This document shows positions 17,437 to 26,305 of a stretch of 64,000 nucleotides of DNA, piece after piece (the stretch's first letter is position 1; every line of letters starts with the position of its first letter). The notes beneath the pieces were generated by a model, which worked only from the letters and a program-made list of their open reading frames with translations, made no database searches and had not been told where the DNA came from. Source of the stretch: Cytophagales bacterium (lineage in GTDB: Bacteria; Bacteroidota; Bacteroidia; Cytophagales; Spirosomataceae); the NCBI GenBank assembly GCA_013298215.1, contig JAAFKE010000011.1, positions 33,613-97,612 on the forward strand, in the 5' to 3' direction. The position numbers were made by a program, and so were the translations under genes.

Positions 17437-18453
17437 ATGTTTGGCCATTCGCTACGCTACCTTTTCATCGCTGCCCTCGCAGGGTATTCTTTCCTGAACA
17501 CTTGGTCGGTTGATATTTTCAAATACTACCCCATTCCAGTGCCGATCTGGGTGGCGGGCGTGTTGTTTTTGATTGCTACATTTGGTATCTGGGAGAGCAA
17601 CCGGCTCATAAACCTTTGGTTATTGACCAAACAGATGCCCTTTTTGCAGCAAACGGCCTACCAATTTGCCGCGAGTATTTTCGTTACGGCCATCATAGCC
17701 ACCGCAGGCATTGTGGGCGTAAGCCAGGCGTGCCACATTCCTTTTTCCCAACTTGGTTTATCGCTCAAACTATTTTTGGTGTTTGCGTTTCGCATCAATT
17801 TGTTTCTCAATACCATTCACGTTATTTCAGAGTACGTCAAACAACTCCGCAAGAGTCAGATGGAAGCCGAACAACTCAAAAAAGCCTCCGTACAAGCCGA
17901 ACTGCAAGCCATTCGCAACCAAGTAAATCCGCATTTTTTGTTTAATAATTTGAGCGTTTTGGCCGCGCTCATTCCCAAAGACACGCGGGCATCGGTGGAG
18001 TTTGTGCAGCAGTTTTCAAAAGTATACCGCTACGTATTGGTCAGCCACGAAAAAGGACTCGTAACGCTCGACGAAGAACTTCATTTTATTGATTCGTATT
18101 TGTATTTGCTGGAAAAACGCTTTGGCGCGGCTTTTCAAGCTACGATTGACGTGGGGGCGCAGGCACGGGCCAAAAAATTGGTGCCAGTAGCTTTGCAAAT
18201 GCTCATCGAAAACGCCGTAAAACACAATGTCGTGTCCGAAAAGCGGCCCTTGCACCTCACCATCAAAGACAACGGCGGCCAAATATTGGTCGTCCAAAAC
18301 AACATCCAACCCCGCCTGCAAGACCAAGTACTCTCAACGGGCATCGGGCTGTCGAATATTGTGCAACGCTACGCTTTTTTGGGCAACCAAGTCCCCGAAA
18401 TTCAACAAACCAAAACCGATTTTGTGGTAAAATTACCGCTGTTGGCCATGTAA
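17437..18453 (+). CDS. LytS/YehU-type sensor histidine kinase
   Basis: This 338-residue inner-membrane kinase has four hydrophobic segments (about 8-135) forming the sensor. A short coiled coil (SQMEAEQLKKASVQAELQ) leads into the His-kinase domain with the phosphoacceptor in NQVNPHFLFNNLS (about residue 167). The ATPase part has QMLIENAVKHN (N box) and STGIGLSNIVQRYAFLG (G box). It would phosphorylate the LytTR regulator encoded 19 bp downstream. The signal is not known, as no extracytoplasmic domain of size is present. Confidence 0.92.
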   Translation: MFGHSLRYLFIAALAGYSFLNTWSVDIFKYYPIPVPIWVAGVLFLIATFGIWESNRLINLWLLTKQMPFLQQTAYQFAASIFVTAIIATAGIVGVSQACHIPFSQLGLSLKLFLVFAFRINLFLNTIHVISEYVKQLRKSQMEAEQLKKASVQAELQAIRNQVNPHFLFNNLSVLAALIPKDTRASVEFVQQFSKVYRYVLVSHEKGLVTLDEELHFIDSYLYLLEKRFGAAFQATIDVGAQARAKKLVPVALQMLIENAVKHNVVSEKRPLHLTIKDNGGQILVVQNNIQPRLQDQVLSTGIGLSNIVQRYAFLGNQVPEIQQTKTDFVVKLPLLAM

Positions 18454-18472
18454 TTTTTTTAGTACCCAAACC

Positions 18473-19216
18473 ATGAAAATACTCATTCTCGAAGACGAAC
18501 GACTCTCGGCCGAACGGCTGCAAGATTTGCTGTGCCAAATCCAGCCCGACTGCCAAGTGCTCGGCATTGTGGAGTCGGTAGAGGGGGCCGTGGAGTGGTG
18601 GCAAAACAACCCCAACCCAGACTTAATTTTTGTGGATATTCACCTGGCCGACGGCTCCAGTTTTGAGTTTTTGAGAAACGCCAACGTGCAAGTCCCGCTC
18701 ATTTTTACGACCGCCTACGACCGCCACGCCCTCGAAGCCTTTCAGCTCAACAGCCTGGATTATCTGCTCAAACCCATTGATGCCAAAGATTTGGAACGCG
18801 CCTTGGCAAAATTCAAACAGTGGAACAGCGTTTCGTTGCTCGATTTGGGCCGACTCGAAGCTACCCTCAAACAACTCGCGCAGCCCTTTAAGCAACGCTT
18901 TTTGGTGCGCTACGGCGACAATCTTACGTACCGAACCACTGAGGAAATTGCGTACTTTTATGCCGACGACAAAACGGTATATTTGGTAGGCACCGACACC
19001 AAGCGATACATTGTGGACTATCGCCTCGAAGAACTATTAGATCCAATTTATTTTTTTAGAATCAACCGAAAGTTTATTGGCCATATTTTGGCTATTCAAC
19101 GCATGAAAAGCACCTTTAATGGTCGCATTCAAGTTTTTTTGAAGCCCGCTCCCGAAGGCGACGTGTTTGTGAGCAAAGAAAAATCATCTGAGCTAAAAAC
19201 TTGGATAGACCGCTGA
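18473..19216 (+). CDS. LytTR family response regulator
   Basis: This 247-residue protein has an N-terminal receiver domain with acidic pocket EDE (7-9), phosphoacceptor Asp55 in IFVDIHLADG, and Lys100 in DYLLKPID. The C-terminal LytTR DNA-binding domain (about 138-245) shows RYGDNLTYRTTEEIAYFYAD and RINRKFIGHILAIQRM. It is the partner of the upstream kinase. The next gene, a beta-barrel protein 22 bp downstream, may be part of the same unit or its output. Confidence 0.94.
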   Translation: MKILILEDERLSAERLQDLLCQIQPDCQVLGIVESVEGAVEWWQNNPNPDLIFVDIHLADGSSFEFLRNANVQVPLIFTTAYDRHALEAFQLNSLDYLLKPIDAKDLERALAKFKQWNSVSLLDLGRLEATLKQLAQPFKQRFLVRYGDNLTYRTTEEIAYFYADDKTVYLVGTDTKRYIVDYRLEELLDPIYFFRINRKFIGHILAIQRMKSTFNGRIQVFLKPAPEGDVFVSKEKSSELKTWIDR

Positions 19217-19238
19217 AACTACTGTATCTACAATTTAT

Positions 19239-19973
19239 ATGAACCGTTATATTTTAATTGCATTGGTGCTGGCTTGCGTCGGCAACGGTGCTTTTGGCCA
19301 AAGCCGCGACGTGCTAAAACTCAAAAATGGCAGTGTCATTAAGGGTAAAATAATGCCGCCGACCGCCGACCAAACTACTCAAAATCAATTAGACAACGTG
19401 GCCATCGAAACCTACGACGGCAGCGTTTGGGTTGTTAAAACTACCGACATCGCCGAGCGCGGCCGCGAACCCTTCAAAGACCCCGCCATTCGCTACCGCA
19501 GCCGTGGCTTTGAACACTACACCGAACTCGGGCCGTTGGCCATGAGCAACCGCGCCTCCAACGGCATTACTACTTCGGCTTTTTCGTTTCAAACCACCAA
19601 CGGCTACCGTTTTGGCCAGTGGCTGTTTGCGGGGGTAGGCGTGGGTGCCGACCTCTACGCCGTCCAAACTTTTGTGCCAATTGTGCTGAGTATCAGGGGA
19701 GATTTTACCAACAAAGGCACCAAGATTCCGTTTTATTTTGTGGAAGGCGGCCACTCCATCAATGCTACCTCCAACGACGTGTTGAATATAAACTACCGTG
19801 GAGGGCCTACTTTTGCAGTCGGTGGCGGCCTCAAACTGCTTTTTCACCAAAGTACGGCGTTTGTTGTGGGAGTGGGCTATAGGTTTCAGCGTTCTACCAC
19901 CGAGCGGCTCGACCTACCCACCGTCGTCGAAGACTTCAACCGTTTGACGCTCCGCATCGGGTTCTCGTTTTGA
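19239..19973 (+). CDS. Outer-membrane beta-barrel protein, function unknown
   Basis: This 244-residue protein has a signal peptide MNRYILIALVLACVGNGAFGQ. The first mature segment (DVLKLKNGSVIKGKI) is a small beta domain common in Bacteroidota envelope proteins, followed by alternating amphipathic strands (RFGQWLFAGVGVGADLYAV, FAVGGGLKLLF, VVGVGYRFQRS). The C-terminus NRLTLRIGFSF ends in Phe, as beta-barrel proteins recognised by BamA do. Its position after the LytS/LytTR pair suggests shared expression. No enzyme motif is seen. Confidence 0.7.
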   Translation: MNRYILIALVLACVGNGAFGQSRDVLKLKNGSVIKGKIMPPTADQTTQNQLDNVAIETYDGSVWVVKTTDIAERGREPFKDPAIRYRSRGFEHYTELGPLAMSNRASNGITTSAFSFQTTNGYRFGQWLFAGVGVGADLYAVQTFVPIVLSIRGDFTNKGTKIPFYFVEGGHSINATSNDVLNINYRGGPTFAVGGGLKLLFHQSTAFVVGVGYRFQRSTTERLDLPTVVEDFNRLTLRIGFSF

Positions 19974-19977
19974 TTGC

Positions 19978-20019
19978 GCCGCGTAGGCCGAGCCGCGTAG
20001 GCCGCGCCGCGCAGGCTAC
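19978..20019. repeat. GC-rich 14-bp tandem repeat, three copies
   Basis: Three units beginning GCCGCGTAGGC, GCCGCGTAGGC and GCCGCGCAGGC start at 19978, 19992 and 20006, with period 14. The tract follows directly after the beta-barrel gene and precedes a decayed regulator gene. Confidence 0.75.
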
Positions 20020-20031
20020 GATATGCTGCAT

Positions 20032-20305
20032 TTATCGGTAGGGCACTTGGTTGGGTTGCTCTTTAAATTCGGTGGGCGAGATTTTATTTTTTTCTTAAAA
20101 ATTTAGATTCGCTCATGTAGGCTTTCGCGCTCAGAAGCGCCACCGACAGATTTTCGGCGATGTGCTCTCTGATGTATTTCAAGACGAACAAAATGAGGTC
20201 GTTATTGGGGTTGGTCTGCGATTTTTTGATGTAAAGGCCCTTTGATTCGGTTTGCGAGATTCTTATTACCAATTCTTGAATCAACTGGAGATTGAGCGGC
20301 CGTTT
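20032..20305 (-). pseudogene. Remnant of an AraC family regulator (N- and C-terminally damaged)
   Basis: Reverse-strand translation from after a TAA at 20306-20308 gives [19 protein letters not shown], then LILFVLKYIREHIAENLSV and a first helix-turn-helix ending KAYMSESKFLRKK, followed by a stop at 20084. The text is that of the linker and first HTH of an AraC-type regulator. In another frame right after the stop comes KISPTEFKEQ, the expected ISPTEF sequence after the second HTH, so a frameshift and a small deletion lie in the A-rich tract near 20090. About two thirds of a normal AraC protein is missing upstream. It is likely nonfunctional. It is divergent from the aldehyde dehydrogenase. 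Confidence 0.75.
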
Positions 20306-20433
20306 TTAGAATAACACAATTAAATGGCAGAATAATTAAACAAATAGTTGCGACAAGTCAAGTAAATATGTATTTATTTATGCTTATTTACGGAATAGTA
20401 TTATTTCTTTCATCAAAAACCCCTTTCAACGAA

Positions 20434-21957
20434 ATGTCAGCAATAACCACCAAACAAGACAACTTGGTTGCCAAGCCAATTTTCAAAACCCACTACGACA
20501 ACTTTATTGGGGGCCAGTGGGTGGCTCCCACCAAGGGCGAGTACTTCGAGGCCATTTCGCCCGTGGACGGGCAGGTGTTCACCAAAGTAGCCCGCTCTAC
20601 CGAAGAAGACATCAACTTGGCCATTGACGCAGCTTGGGCTGCCGCGCCGCATTGGAACAACACCTCAGCCACCGTGCGCAGTAATATTTTACTTAAAATT
20701 GCCGATACAATCGAGGCAAATTTAGGCCTGTTGGCGGGAATCGAAACGTGGGACAACGGCAAGCCAATTCGTGAGTCGATGGCGGCCGATTTACCTTTGG
20801 CAATCGACCATTTTCGTTATTTTGCGGGCGTTATCCGCGCCGAAGAAGGCTCCGCTTCCGAGATCAACTCCAACACCCTATCGTTGATTATTCACGAGCC
20901 ACTCGGCGTAGTTGGGCAAATTATTCCCTGGAACTTTCCGTTGTTGATGGCCACCTGGAAACTGGCTCCCGCGCTGGCCGCAGGAAACTGCGTGGTACTG
21001 AAACCCGCCGAGCAAACGCCCGTGGGCATCATGGTGTTGGCCGATCTTATTAAAGACATACTGCCGCACGGCGTGCTCAACATCGTAAACGGCTTTGGCA
21101 TTGAGGCGGGCAAACCGCTGGCTTCGAGCTCGCGCATCAACAAAATTGCCTTCACCGGCGAAACCACCACGGGGCAGTTGATTATGCAATACGCCTCAAA
21201 AAACATCATTCCCGTTACGCTCGAACTGGGCGGTAAGTCGCCCAACATTTTCTTTAAAAGCGTGATGGAAGCCGACGACGAGTTTTTTGACAAATGCCTC
21301 GAAGGAGCGACCATGTTTGCCCTCAACCAAGGCGAAATTTGCACCTGTCCGTCGAGAATATTGGTAGATGAGTCTATCTACGATGCGTTTATCGTGCGGC
21401 TCATCGAGCGGGTAGAGGCCATCAAACTGGGCCACCCACTCGACCCCGCCACCATGATGGGTGCGCAAGCATCCAACGACCAGTACGAAAAAATCTTGAA
21501 CTACATCGAACTCGGCAAAGAAGAAGGGGCCGAACTGCTGACGGGCGGCGGAGCGGCCTACAACGAAGGGCTCGAAGGCGGCTATTACGTCAAACCCACC
21601 GTTTTTAAGGGCAACAACAAAATGCGGATTTTCCAGGAAGAAATTTTTGGACCCGTGGTGTGCGTGGCTACCTTCAAAGACGAGGCCGAAGCCATTGCCA
21701 TTGCCAACGACACGCTCTACGGCTTGGGCGCGGGCGTGTGGACGCGCGACACCCACCAAGCCTACAAAGTGGCGCGCGCCGTGCAAGCGGGCCGCGTTTG
21801 GGTCAATTGCTACCACGACTACCCCGCCCACGCTCCGTTTGGCGGCTACAAGAAGTCGGGTATTGGCCGCGAAAACCACAAAATGATGCTGTCGCACTAC
21901 CGCCAAGCCAAAAATATGCTTATTTCGTATGACAAAAATAAGTTAGGGTTTTTCTAA
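20434..21957 (+). CDS. NAD-dependent aldehyde dehydrogenase (AldB/ExaC-like)
   Basis: This 507-residue soluble enzyme oxidises aldehydes to acids. The cofactor loop is FTGETTTG (240-247). The general base Glu264 is in LELGGKSPN, and the nucleophile is Cys303 in [11 protein letters not shown], a pattern of the ExaC/AldB subgroup. PWNFPLL and EEIFGPVV are further ALDH signatures. ATG 20434 begins MSAITTKQD; the longer frame from 20368 adds a hydrophobic stretch not expected for this family. It is followed by a hairpin and a DUF779 gene, a common pairing with this ALDH subgroup. The neighbouring AraC gene, its probable former activator, is broken. Confidence 0.93.
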   Translation: MSAITTKQDNLVAKPIFKTHYDNFIGGQWVAPTKGEYFEAISPVDGQVFTKVARSTEEDINLAIDAAWAAAPHWNNTSATVRSNILLKIADTIEANLGLLAGIETWDNGKPIRESMAADLPLAIDHFRYFAGVIRAEEGSASEINSNTLSLIIHEPLGVVGQIIPWNFPLLMATWKLAPALAAGNCVVLKPAEQTPVGIMVLADLIKDILPHGVLNIVNGFGIEAGKPLASSSRINKIAFTGETTTGQLIMQYASKNIIPVTLELGGKSPNIFFKSVMEADDEFFDKCLEGATMFALNQGEICTCPSRILVDESIYDAFIVRLIERVEAIKLGHPLDPATMMGAQASNDQYEKILNYIELGKEEGAELLTGGGAAYNEGLEGGYYVKPTVFKGNNKMRIFQEEIFGPVVCVATFKDEAEAIAIANDTLYGLGAGVWTRDTHQAYKVARAVQAGRVWVNCYHDYPAHAPFGGYKKSGIGRENHKMMLSHYRQAKNMLISYDKNKLGFF

Positions 21958-21979
21958 GATAGACCTTTTTTTCACCAGA

Positions 21980-22015
21980 GCGAGGGAGCCAAACGGCTCT
22001 CTCGCTTCATTTTTT
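21980..22015 (+). terminator. Hairpin with T-run between aldehyde dehydrogenase and DUF779 genes
   Basis: GCGAGGGAGCC (21980-21990), loop AAAC, GGCTCTCTCGC (21995-22005) with one G-T pair, then TTCATTTTTT. It has the form of an intrinsic terminator but sits only 20 bp before the DUF779 start, so it may give partial read-through. Confidence 0.75.
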
Positions 22016-22034
22016 ACCACATACCACTGCTAAC

Positions 22035-22409
22035 ATGCAACACGAACGAATTGAAGTTACCGAAGCGGCCACTCACATCATTGACCAACTCCGGGCCAAA
22101 TACGGCCCGTTGATGTTTCACCAAAGCGGCGGCTGCTGCGACGGCTCCTCGCCGATGTGTTTTGAAGTGGGCGAGTTGATGATAAACGAAACTGACATAA
22201 AACTCGGCAATATTCACGCGTGTGATTTTTATATGTCGCGCGACCAATTTGAGTACTGGAAACACACCCATTTAACCCTCGACGTGGTGAAAGGCCGAGG
22301 ATCGAGTTTTTCGCTGGAAATACCGATGGGTGTTCGTTTTGTGATAAAATCGAGGCTGCTCACCACCGAAGAATACCACGCCGTATCGAGCCAGGACAAT
22401 GTAAGATAG
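22035..22409 (+). CDS. DUF779 family protein
   Basis: This 124-residue protein shows the conserved Gly/Cys-rich motif HQSGGCCDGSSPMCF at about 35-49, with later HACDFYMS and WKHTHLTLDVV. Cysteine and histidine spacing suggests metal binding, but the function of the family is not established. It is usually found next to ALDH genes of the type upstream, as here, so a role in aldehyde metabolism is inferred. The ATG at 22035 begins MQHERIEVTEAA. Confidence 0.88.
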   Translation: MQHERIEVTEAATHIIDQLRAKYGPLMFHQSGGCCDGSSPMCFEVGELMINETDIKLGNIHACDFYMSRDQFEYWKHTHLTLDVVKGRGSSFSLEIPMGVRFVIKSRLLTTEEYHAVSSQDNVR

Positions 22410-22597
22410 GGGTTTTATGACCAACGATGAAGGCACTCACCCGTTTGCTGGCGCGATCTACCGAAAAATCCACCCCCAATTGATCGGCCAAAAGTAGCTG
22501 CTGTGTTATGTCAATATTAATTTAATGGCTGCTGGCACAAAAAATGAGTAACAATGCGGCAATACTCTGCTTTTGATGCGTCTAATGAACTAAAAAT

Positions 22598-24247
22598 ATG
22601 CGCCATTTCCTAAAAGTCGCCGTATCGATTTGCCTAATGGTTGGGGTAGTTCCGTTGGTTGGTTTGGCACAAAAAGCCTACAACACGCGCGGAACTGCCC
22701 AACCTATTAGCAATACCGACTGTTACCGAATTACGAACGCGGCGAATAACCAAATTGGAGCCATTTGGTATGCCGACAAAGTACGGATCGACCGGTCGTT
22801 CGATTTAGAATTTTCGATGAATTTTGGCAGCAAAGACCAAGACGGTGCCGACGGCATGGTGTTTGTGATTCAAACTGCGGGCAACAATGCCCTCGGCAAT
22901 ACGGGGCAAGGCATGGGCTACAAGGGGTTTTCGCCCTCAATTGGCGTCGAGTTTGACACGTGGCAAAATGGCGACGAAAACGACCCCAATTTCGACCACA
23001 TTGCCGTATTTAGGGACGGGGTTGTGAACCACAGCAATTTTGGGCACCTCACCCCGCCCGCAATGGCACTATCAGACAACCCAAACATAGAAGATGGCAA
23101 AGACCACAACGTGCGCATAACCTGGAACGCCCAAAAGAATGTATTGGAAGTGTATTTTGACTGCCAAAAACGCATAAACTTAAACATTAATCTGTCGAAA
23201 GACGTGTTTTCTGGCGCAAAGGAGGCTTGGTGGGGTTTTACGGGCGCAACTGGTGGTGCAGATAACCTACAAACGGTGTGCCTGCGCAAAGATATTGTGG
23301 CCAAAGACACGTTTCAGATCTGCCAAGGCAACCAAGTGGAGTTGGTGGCTCGCAACTCAATTGACCAACGCTACACCTGGACACCCCGCGCGCTGTTGAG
23401 CGATGCCGACTCGCGCAGCCCCGTTGCCCAACCCACGCGCAACCAGTTGTTTTTGGTGAGCTACCGAGATTTTTGCAACCAACAAACCACCGATAGTATT
23501 TTGGTGGAAGTAACCGCGCCGCCCACGCTGTTGCTCGGCCCAGACCTCGAACCCTGCGAAACCACCAAAAAGCTGCTGCTAAAGCCAACGCTTACTCCCA
23601 AAATAAACGATGTGATTTATGAATGGACAAACGGGGCAAAAACCGACACCACTTCGGTGACAAAGTCGGGCGTTTATCGGCTTACTATTAACGCAAAAGG
23701 CTGCCAAACCAGCGACTCGGTGCGTGTTACTTTTCGGCCAATGCCCATAGTACCAGAAACGAGCGAACCCTACTATTGCTTACGAGACAACGCCGTGCTA
23801 CTCGACCCCAAAGCCACCGACTCCAACTGGCGATATACCTGGACACCGACCCGCCAAAGTTCGCCCACTATCCTGGCCGACGCACCAGGTACGTACAGCC
23901 TTGAAATCAAAAACCAGTTTAATTGCAGCGTTACGCGCAGCTTTGTGGTGCGCAACGACTGCCCCCCGTCGCTGTTTGTTCCCGAGGTGTTTTCGCCCAA
24001 TGCCGACGGCCAAAACGACACTTTTGAGCTAAAAGCCTCCGAAAGCCTCACCACCGATTTGCTGATTTTTAGCCGATGGGGCGAGGTCGTTTATCGGTCA
24101 AAAAGTATGTCTGAACCGTGGAATGGACTATACAACGGCCAGACAGTGCCAACGGGCAGCTACGTTTGGCAACTAACCTACCAACAAAAACGCCTCCCCC
24201 AGGGGCCGATCTACCACAAACGCGGCCAGGTTTTGCTGATTCGCTAA
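22598..24247 (+). CDS. Secreted L-type lectin-domain protein with gliding/CHU C-terminal domain
   Basis: This 549-residue protein has a signal peptide ending GLAQ near residue 25. The legume-lectin-like domain spans about 26-230: FSMNFGSKDQDGADGMVFVIQ, IGVEFDTWQNG and WWGFTGATGG are typical of L-type lectin domains in bacteria. A middle beta region (about 235-450) resembles PKD/Ig-like repeats. The C-terminus PEVFSPNADGQNDTFEL with FSRWGEVVYRS and GSYVWQLTY is the gliding motility-associated C-terminal domain, the T9SS type B signal. It is expected on the cell surface, where it may bind glycans. The exact ligand cannot be told. Confidence 0.88.
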   Translation: MRHFLKVAVSICLMVGVVPLVGLAQKAYNTRGTAQPISNTDCYRITNAANNQIGAIWYADKVRIDRSFDLEFSMNFGSKDQDGADGMVFVIQTAGNNALGNTGQGMGYKGFSPSIGVEFDTWQNGDENDPNFDHIAVFRDGVVNHSNFGHLTPPAMALSDNPNIEDGKDHNVRITWNAQKNVLEVYFDCQKRINLNINLSKDVFSGAKEAWWGFTGATGGADNLQTVCLRKDIVAKDTFQICQGNQVELVARNSIDQRYTWTPRALLSDADSRSPVAQPTRNQLFLVSYRDFCNQQTTDSILVEVTAPPTLLLGPDLEPCETTKKLLLKPTLTPKINDVIYEWTNGAKTDTTSVTKSGVYRLTINAKGCQTSDSVRVTFRPMPIVPETSEPYYCLRDNAVLLDPKATDSNWRYTWTPTRQSSPTILADAPGTYSLEIKNQFNCSVTRSFVVRNDCPPSLFVPEVFSPNADGQNDTFELKASESLTTDLLIFSRWGEVVYRSKSMSEPWNGLYNGQTVPTGSYVWQLTYQQKRLPQGPIYHKRGQVLLIR

Positions 24248-24251
24248 CTAA

Positions 24252-24779
24252 ATGTGTAGGGCCTATTGTTTAGACTTGGCAGGCATTATTTATTACAGCA
24301 TGATTGCGCCCGCTCAAAGCCATGGCTTTGCCCAAAGCATGAAAATTATTAGCCAAAACGATAAGCGCGATGCGATTCTATTGTATATTTATGGCCAGCG
24401 TTTCACACCACAAGTTAGTAAAATTGCAAGCCGACAGCCACATCAATTACGTCAGCAAAAGAATCACTTATCATCTTTAACTGCTCAAAATCAACTTATT
24501 AGCAATCAACTACACGCCTTAGCATGTAACCCAAGGGCTGACAAAACGCTCGAGCAAAGTTTGCAAACTATCCAGCAAATCTTTCAAATTCAAATTGAGA
24601 GTTTCAAAGCCGAGTTGTGTAAAGTCAAAAAAGCATTGCCCAACCGCACGTGCAACCCCAGTTCGTACTTTTTTGAACCTCACTGCAAAAGAGTCAGTAT
24701 CCGATTCTTTTTATTCGCCCAACGCCACTACCCAGACTCGCTTCCAAAACCAAAACTTCACAACCTAAATGCAAGAATT
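24252..24779 (+). pseudogene. IS110-type transposase remnant
   Basis: The frame from 24252 has no stop and reads IAPAQSHGFAQSMKIISQ, NDKRDAILLYIYGQRFTPQ, LRQQKNHLSSLTAQNQL and LHALACNPRADKTLEQSL. This is the order of the linker and coiled-coil region after the DEDD domain of IS110-type transposases (a P-x-x-x-K/H-F-A-x-S, DK-x-DA, YG pattern). The N-terminal catalytic start and the whole C-terminal serine domain are missing. The recognisable part ends near 24640, and the next 140 bp look random. The frame runs on into the VOC gene. The remnant begins 4 bp after the lectin stop. Confidence 0.65.
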
Positions 24780-25133
24780 ATGCTTACGGACATCTGCCCA
24801 AAATTGCCAATGCGCAACAAAGTTCTGACGAAGGATTTTTACGTAAACCGTTTGAATTTTGAACTGCTAGGCGACTACGCCGAGTACCTAATCGTTGGGA
24901 AGGACAGAATAGAAATCCATTTCTTTGAGTTTAAGGACCTCGATCCAAAACAAAACTACGGACAAGTTTACATCAGAACCGACGATATTGACGGCCTCTA
25001 CCAAGCACTGCTCGACAACAAGACGAGCATTCATCCAAACGGAGGTTTGCAAACAAAGCCCTGGGGGCAAAAAGAATTTGCCCTGCTCGACCCCGATAAC
25101 AATCTGCTAACTTTTGGGCAGGGGTTAAAATAG
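24780..25133 (+). CDS. VOC superfamily protein (bleomycin-resistance/glyoxalase-like)
   Basis: This 117-residue protein begins MLTDICPKLPMRNK. The vicinal-oxygen-chelate pattern includes FYVNRLNFELLGDYAEYLIV, IEIHFFEFKDLDPKQNYGQ, VYIRTDDIDGLYQALL and PWGQKEFALLDPDNNLLTFGQ, with His and Glu positions (EIHFF, KEFALLDPD) as in ligand-binding members. Such proteins bind metal ions or bleomycin-type ligands, and the substrate here is unknown. The reading frame is open upstream into the transposase remnant. The ATG at 24780 is chosen because VOC homologues begin there. Confidence 0.85.
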   Translation: MLTDICPKLPMRNKVLTKDFYVNRLNFELLGDYAEYLIVGKDRIEIHFFEFKDLDPKQNYGQVYIRTDDIDGLYQALLDNKTSIHPNGGLQTKPWGQKEFALLDPDNNLLTFGQGLK

Positions 25134-25218
25134 TGTTTTGTCGGCCCACAAGTTAAGTGATTATAACTAAATGATCGACAATTTTTATTTCGCAACTATT
25201 TAATTATCAGACATTTAT

Positions 25219-25236
25219 TCAATAATTCAAAACTCA
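25219..25236. repeat. 18-bp sequence shared with 50894-50911
   Basis: TCAATAATTCAAAACTCA occurs identically here, between convergent genes, and at 50894-50911. Both sites are in AT-rich noncoding DNA downstream of gene ends. Confidence 0.5.
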
Positions 25237-25266
25237 ACATTCAAAACTATTACTTAGCAGCCTATT

Positions 25267-26268
25267 TTATACCACACTCGGAATCTGCTCCCATTTTATT
25301 TGGGCAGCCTGGCCATTTTTGAAGGCCGCGCGCGGACGAATATTTAGGAGCTGGAACAGTTCTTGGTCTTGGTCGGTACCAGGGTTTGGGGTAGTGAGAA
25401 GTTTGTCGCCCGCAAAAATGGAGTTTGCACCCGCTAAAAAACACAGTGCTTGCTCTTCGGTGGTCATCCTGACGCGCCCCGCCGACAGCCTCACCATGGC
25501 CTTGGGCATCGTCATGCGCGCGGTGGCAATCATCCGAATCATCTCCCAGACCGACACCCTGGCTTGGTCTTCGAGCGGTGTGCCTTCTACGGCCACCAGT
25601 GCATTTACGGGTACGGACTCGGGGTGTTGGGGCAAAGTGGCCAGGGTATGCAGCATTCCTACGCGGTCGCGGTGGGTTTCGCCCATGCCAATGATACCGC
25701 CCGAACACACCGATATTTTGGCACCGCGCACGTTGGCCAGGGTTTCTATGCGGTCTTGGTAGGTGCGCGTTGTTATGATGTCGTCATAAAACTCCTCGCT
25801 GGTGTCCAAATTATGGTTGTATGCGTACAGGCCTGCTTCTTTGAGGCGTTGGGCTTGGGTTTGGGTCAGCATTCCGAGGGTGCAACAAACCTCCATGCCG
25901 AGGGTATTGACCCCCTTCACCATCTCCAAAACACTGTCAAAATCACGGTTGTCGCGCACTTCGCGCCAGGCTGCGCCCATGCAAAAACGGGTACTTCCCG
26001 CATCTTTGGCGCGTTGGGCGTGGTCTAAAACCTCCTGTACGGGCAGCAGTTTTTCTACTTTCACGCCCGTGTGGTAGCGAGCCGCCTGCGGGCAGTAGGC
26101 GCAGTCTTCGGGGCAACCACCCGTTTTGACCGATAGCAACGTGCAGACTTGTACCTCTTGCGGATCGTGGTGTTGGCGGTGTACGGTGGCCGCTTGGTAC
26201 ATTAAATCCAAAACGGGTGTGTCATAGATGGCTTTTACTTCGTCGAACGACCAATCGTTGCGTATCAT
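25267..26268 (-). CDS. bioB: Biotin synthase
   Basis: BioB, 333 residues, is a radical SAM enzyme that inserts sulphur into dethiobiotin. The 4Fe-4S cysteines are Cys52, Cys56 and Cys59 in [29 protein letters not shown] and [11 protein letters not shown] are family signatures, and LSAGRVRMT includes the Arg near the 2Fe-2S cluster site. The ATG at 26268 (MIRNDWSF) matches the usual start; a GTG lies 24 bp upstream. It is the last gene of the purQ-EamA-bioB unit, 37 bp after the transporter. No other biotin genes are in the window. Confidence 0.97.
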   Translation of the reverse strand: MIRNDWSFDEVKAIYDTPVLDLMYQAATVHRQHHDPQEVQVCTLLSVKTGGCPEDCAYCPQAARYHTGVKVEKLLPVQEVLDHAQRAKDAGSTRFCMGAAWREVRDNRDFDSVLEMVKGVNTLGMEVCCTLGMLTQTQAQRLKEAGLYAYNHNLDTSEEFYDDIITTRTYQDRIETLANVRGAKISVCSGGIIGMGETHRDRVGMLHTLATLPQHPESVPVNALVAVEGTPLEDQARVSVWEMIRMIATARMTMPKAMVRLSAGRVRMTTEEQALCFLAGANSIFAGDKLLTTPNPGTDQDQELFQLLNIRPRAAFKNGQAAQIKWEQIPSVV

Positions 26269-26305
26269 GTCTTTTGCGGGATTATTTTTCACAAACCTAA
26301 TGCTG

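Noticed and set aside
21196..21906. Open frame of 236 codons on the reverse strand
   Set aside because: Shadow of the aldehyde dehydrogenase, with Val/His/Phe-rich composition and no motifs.
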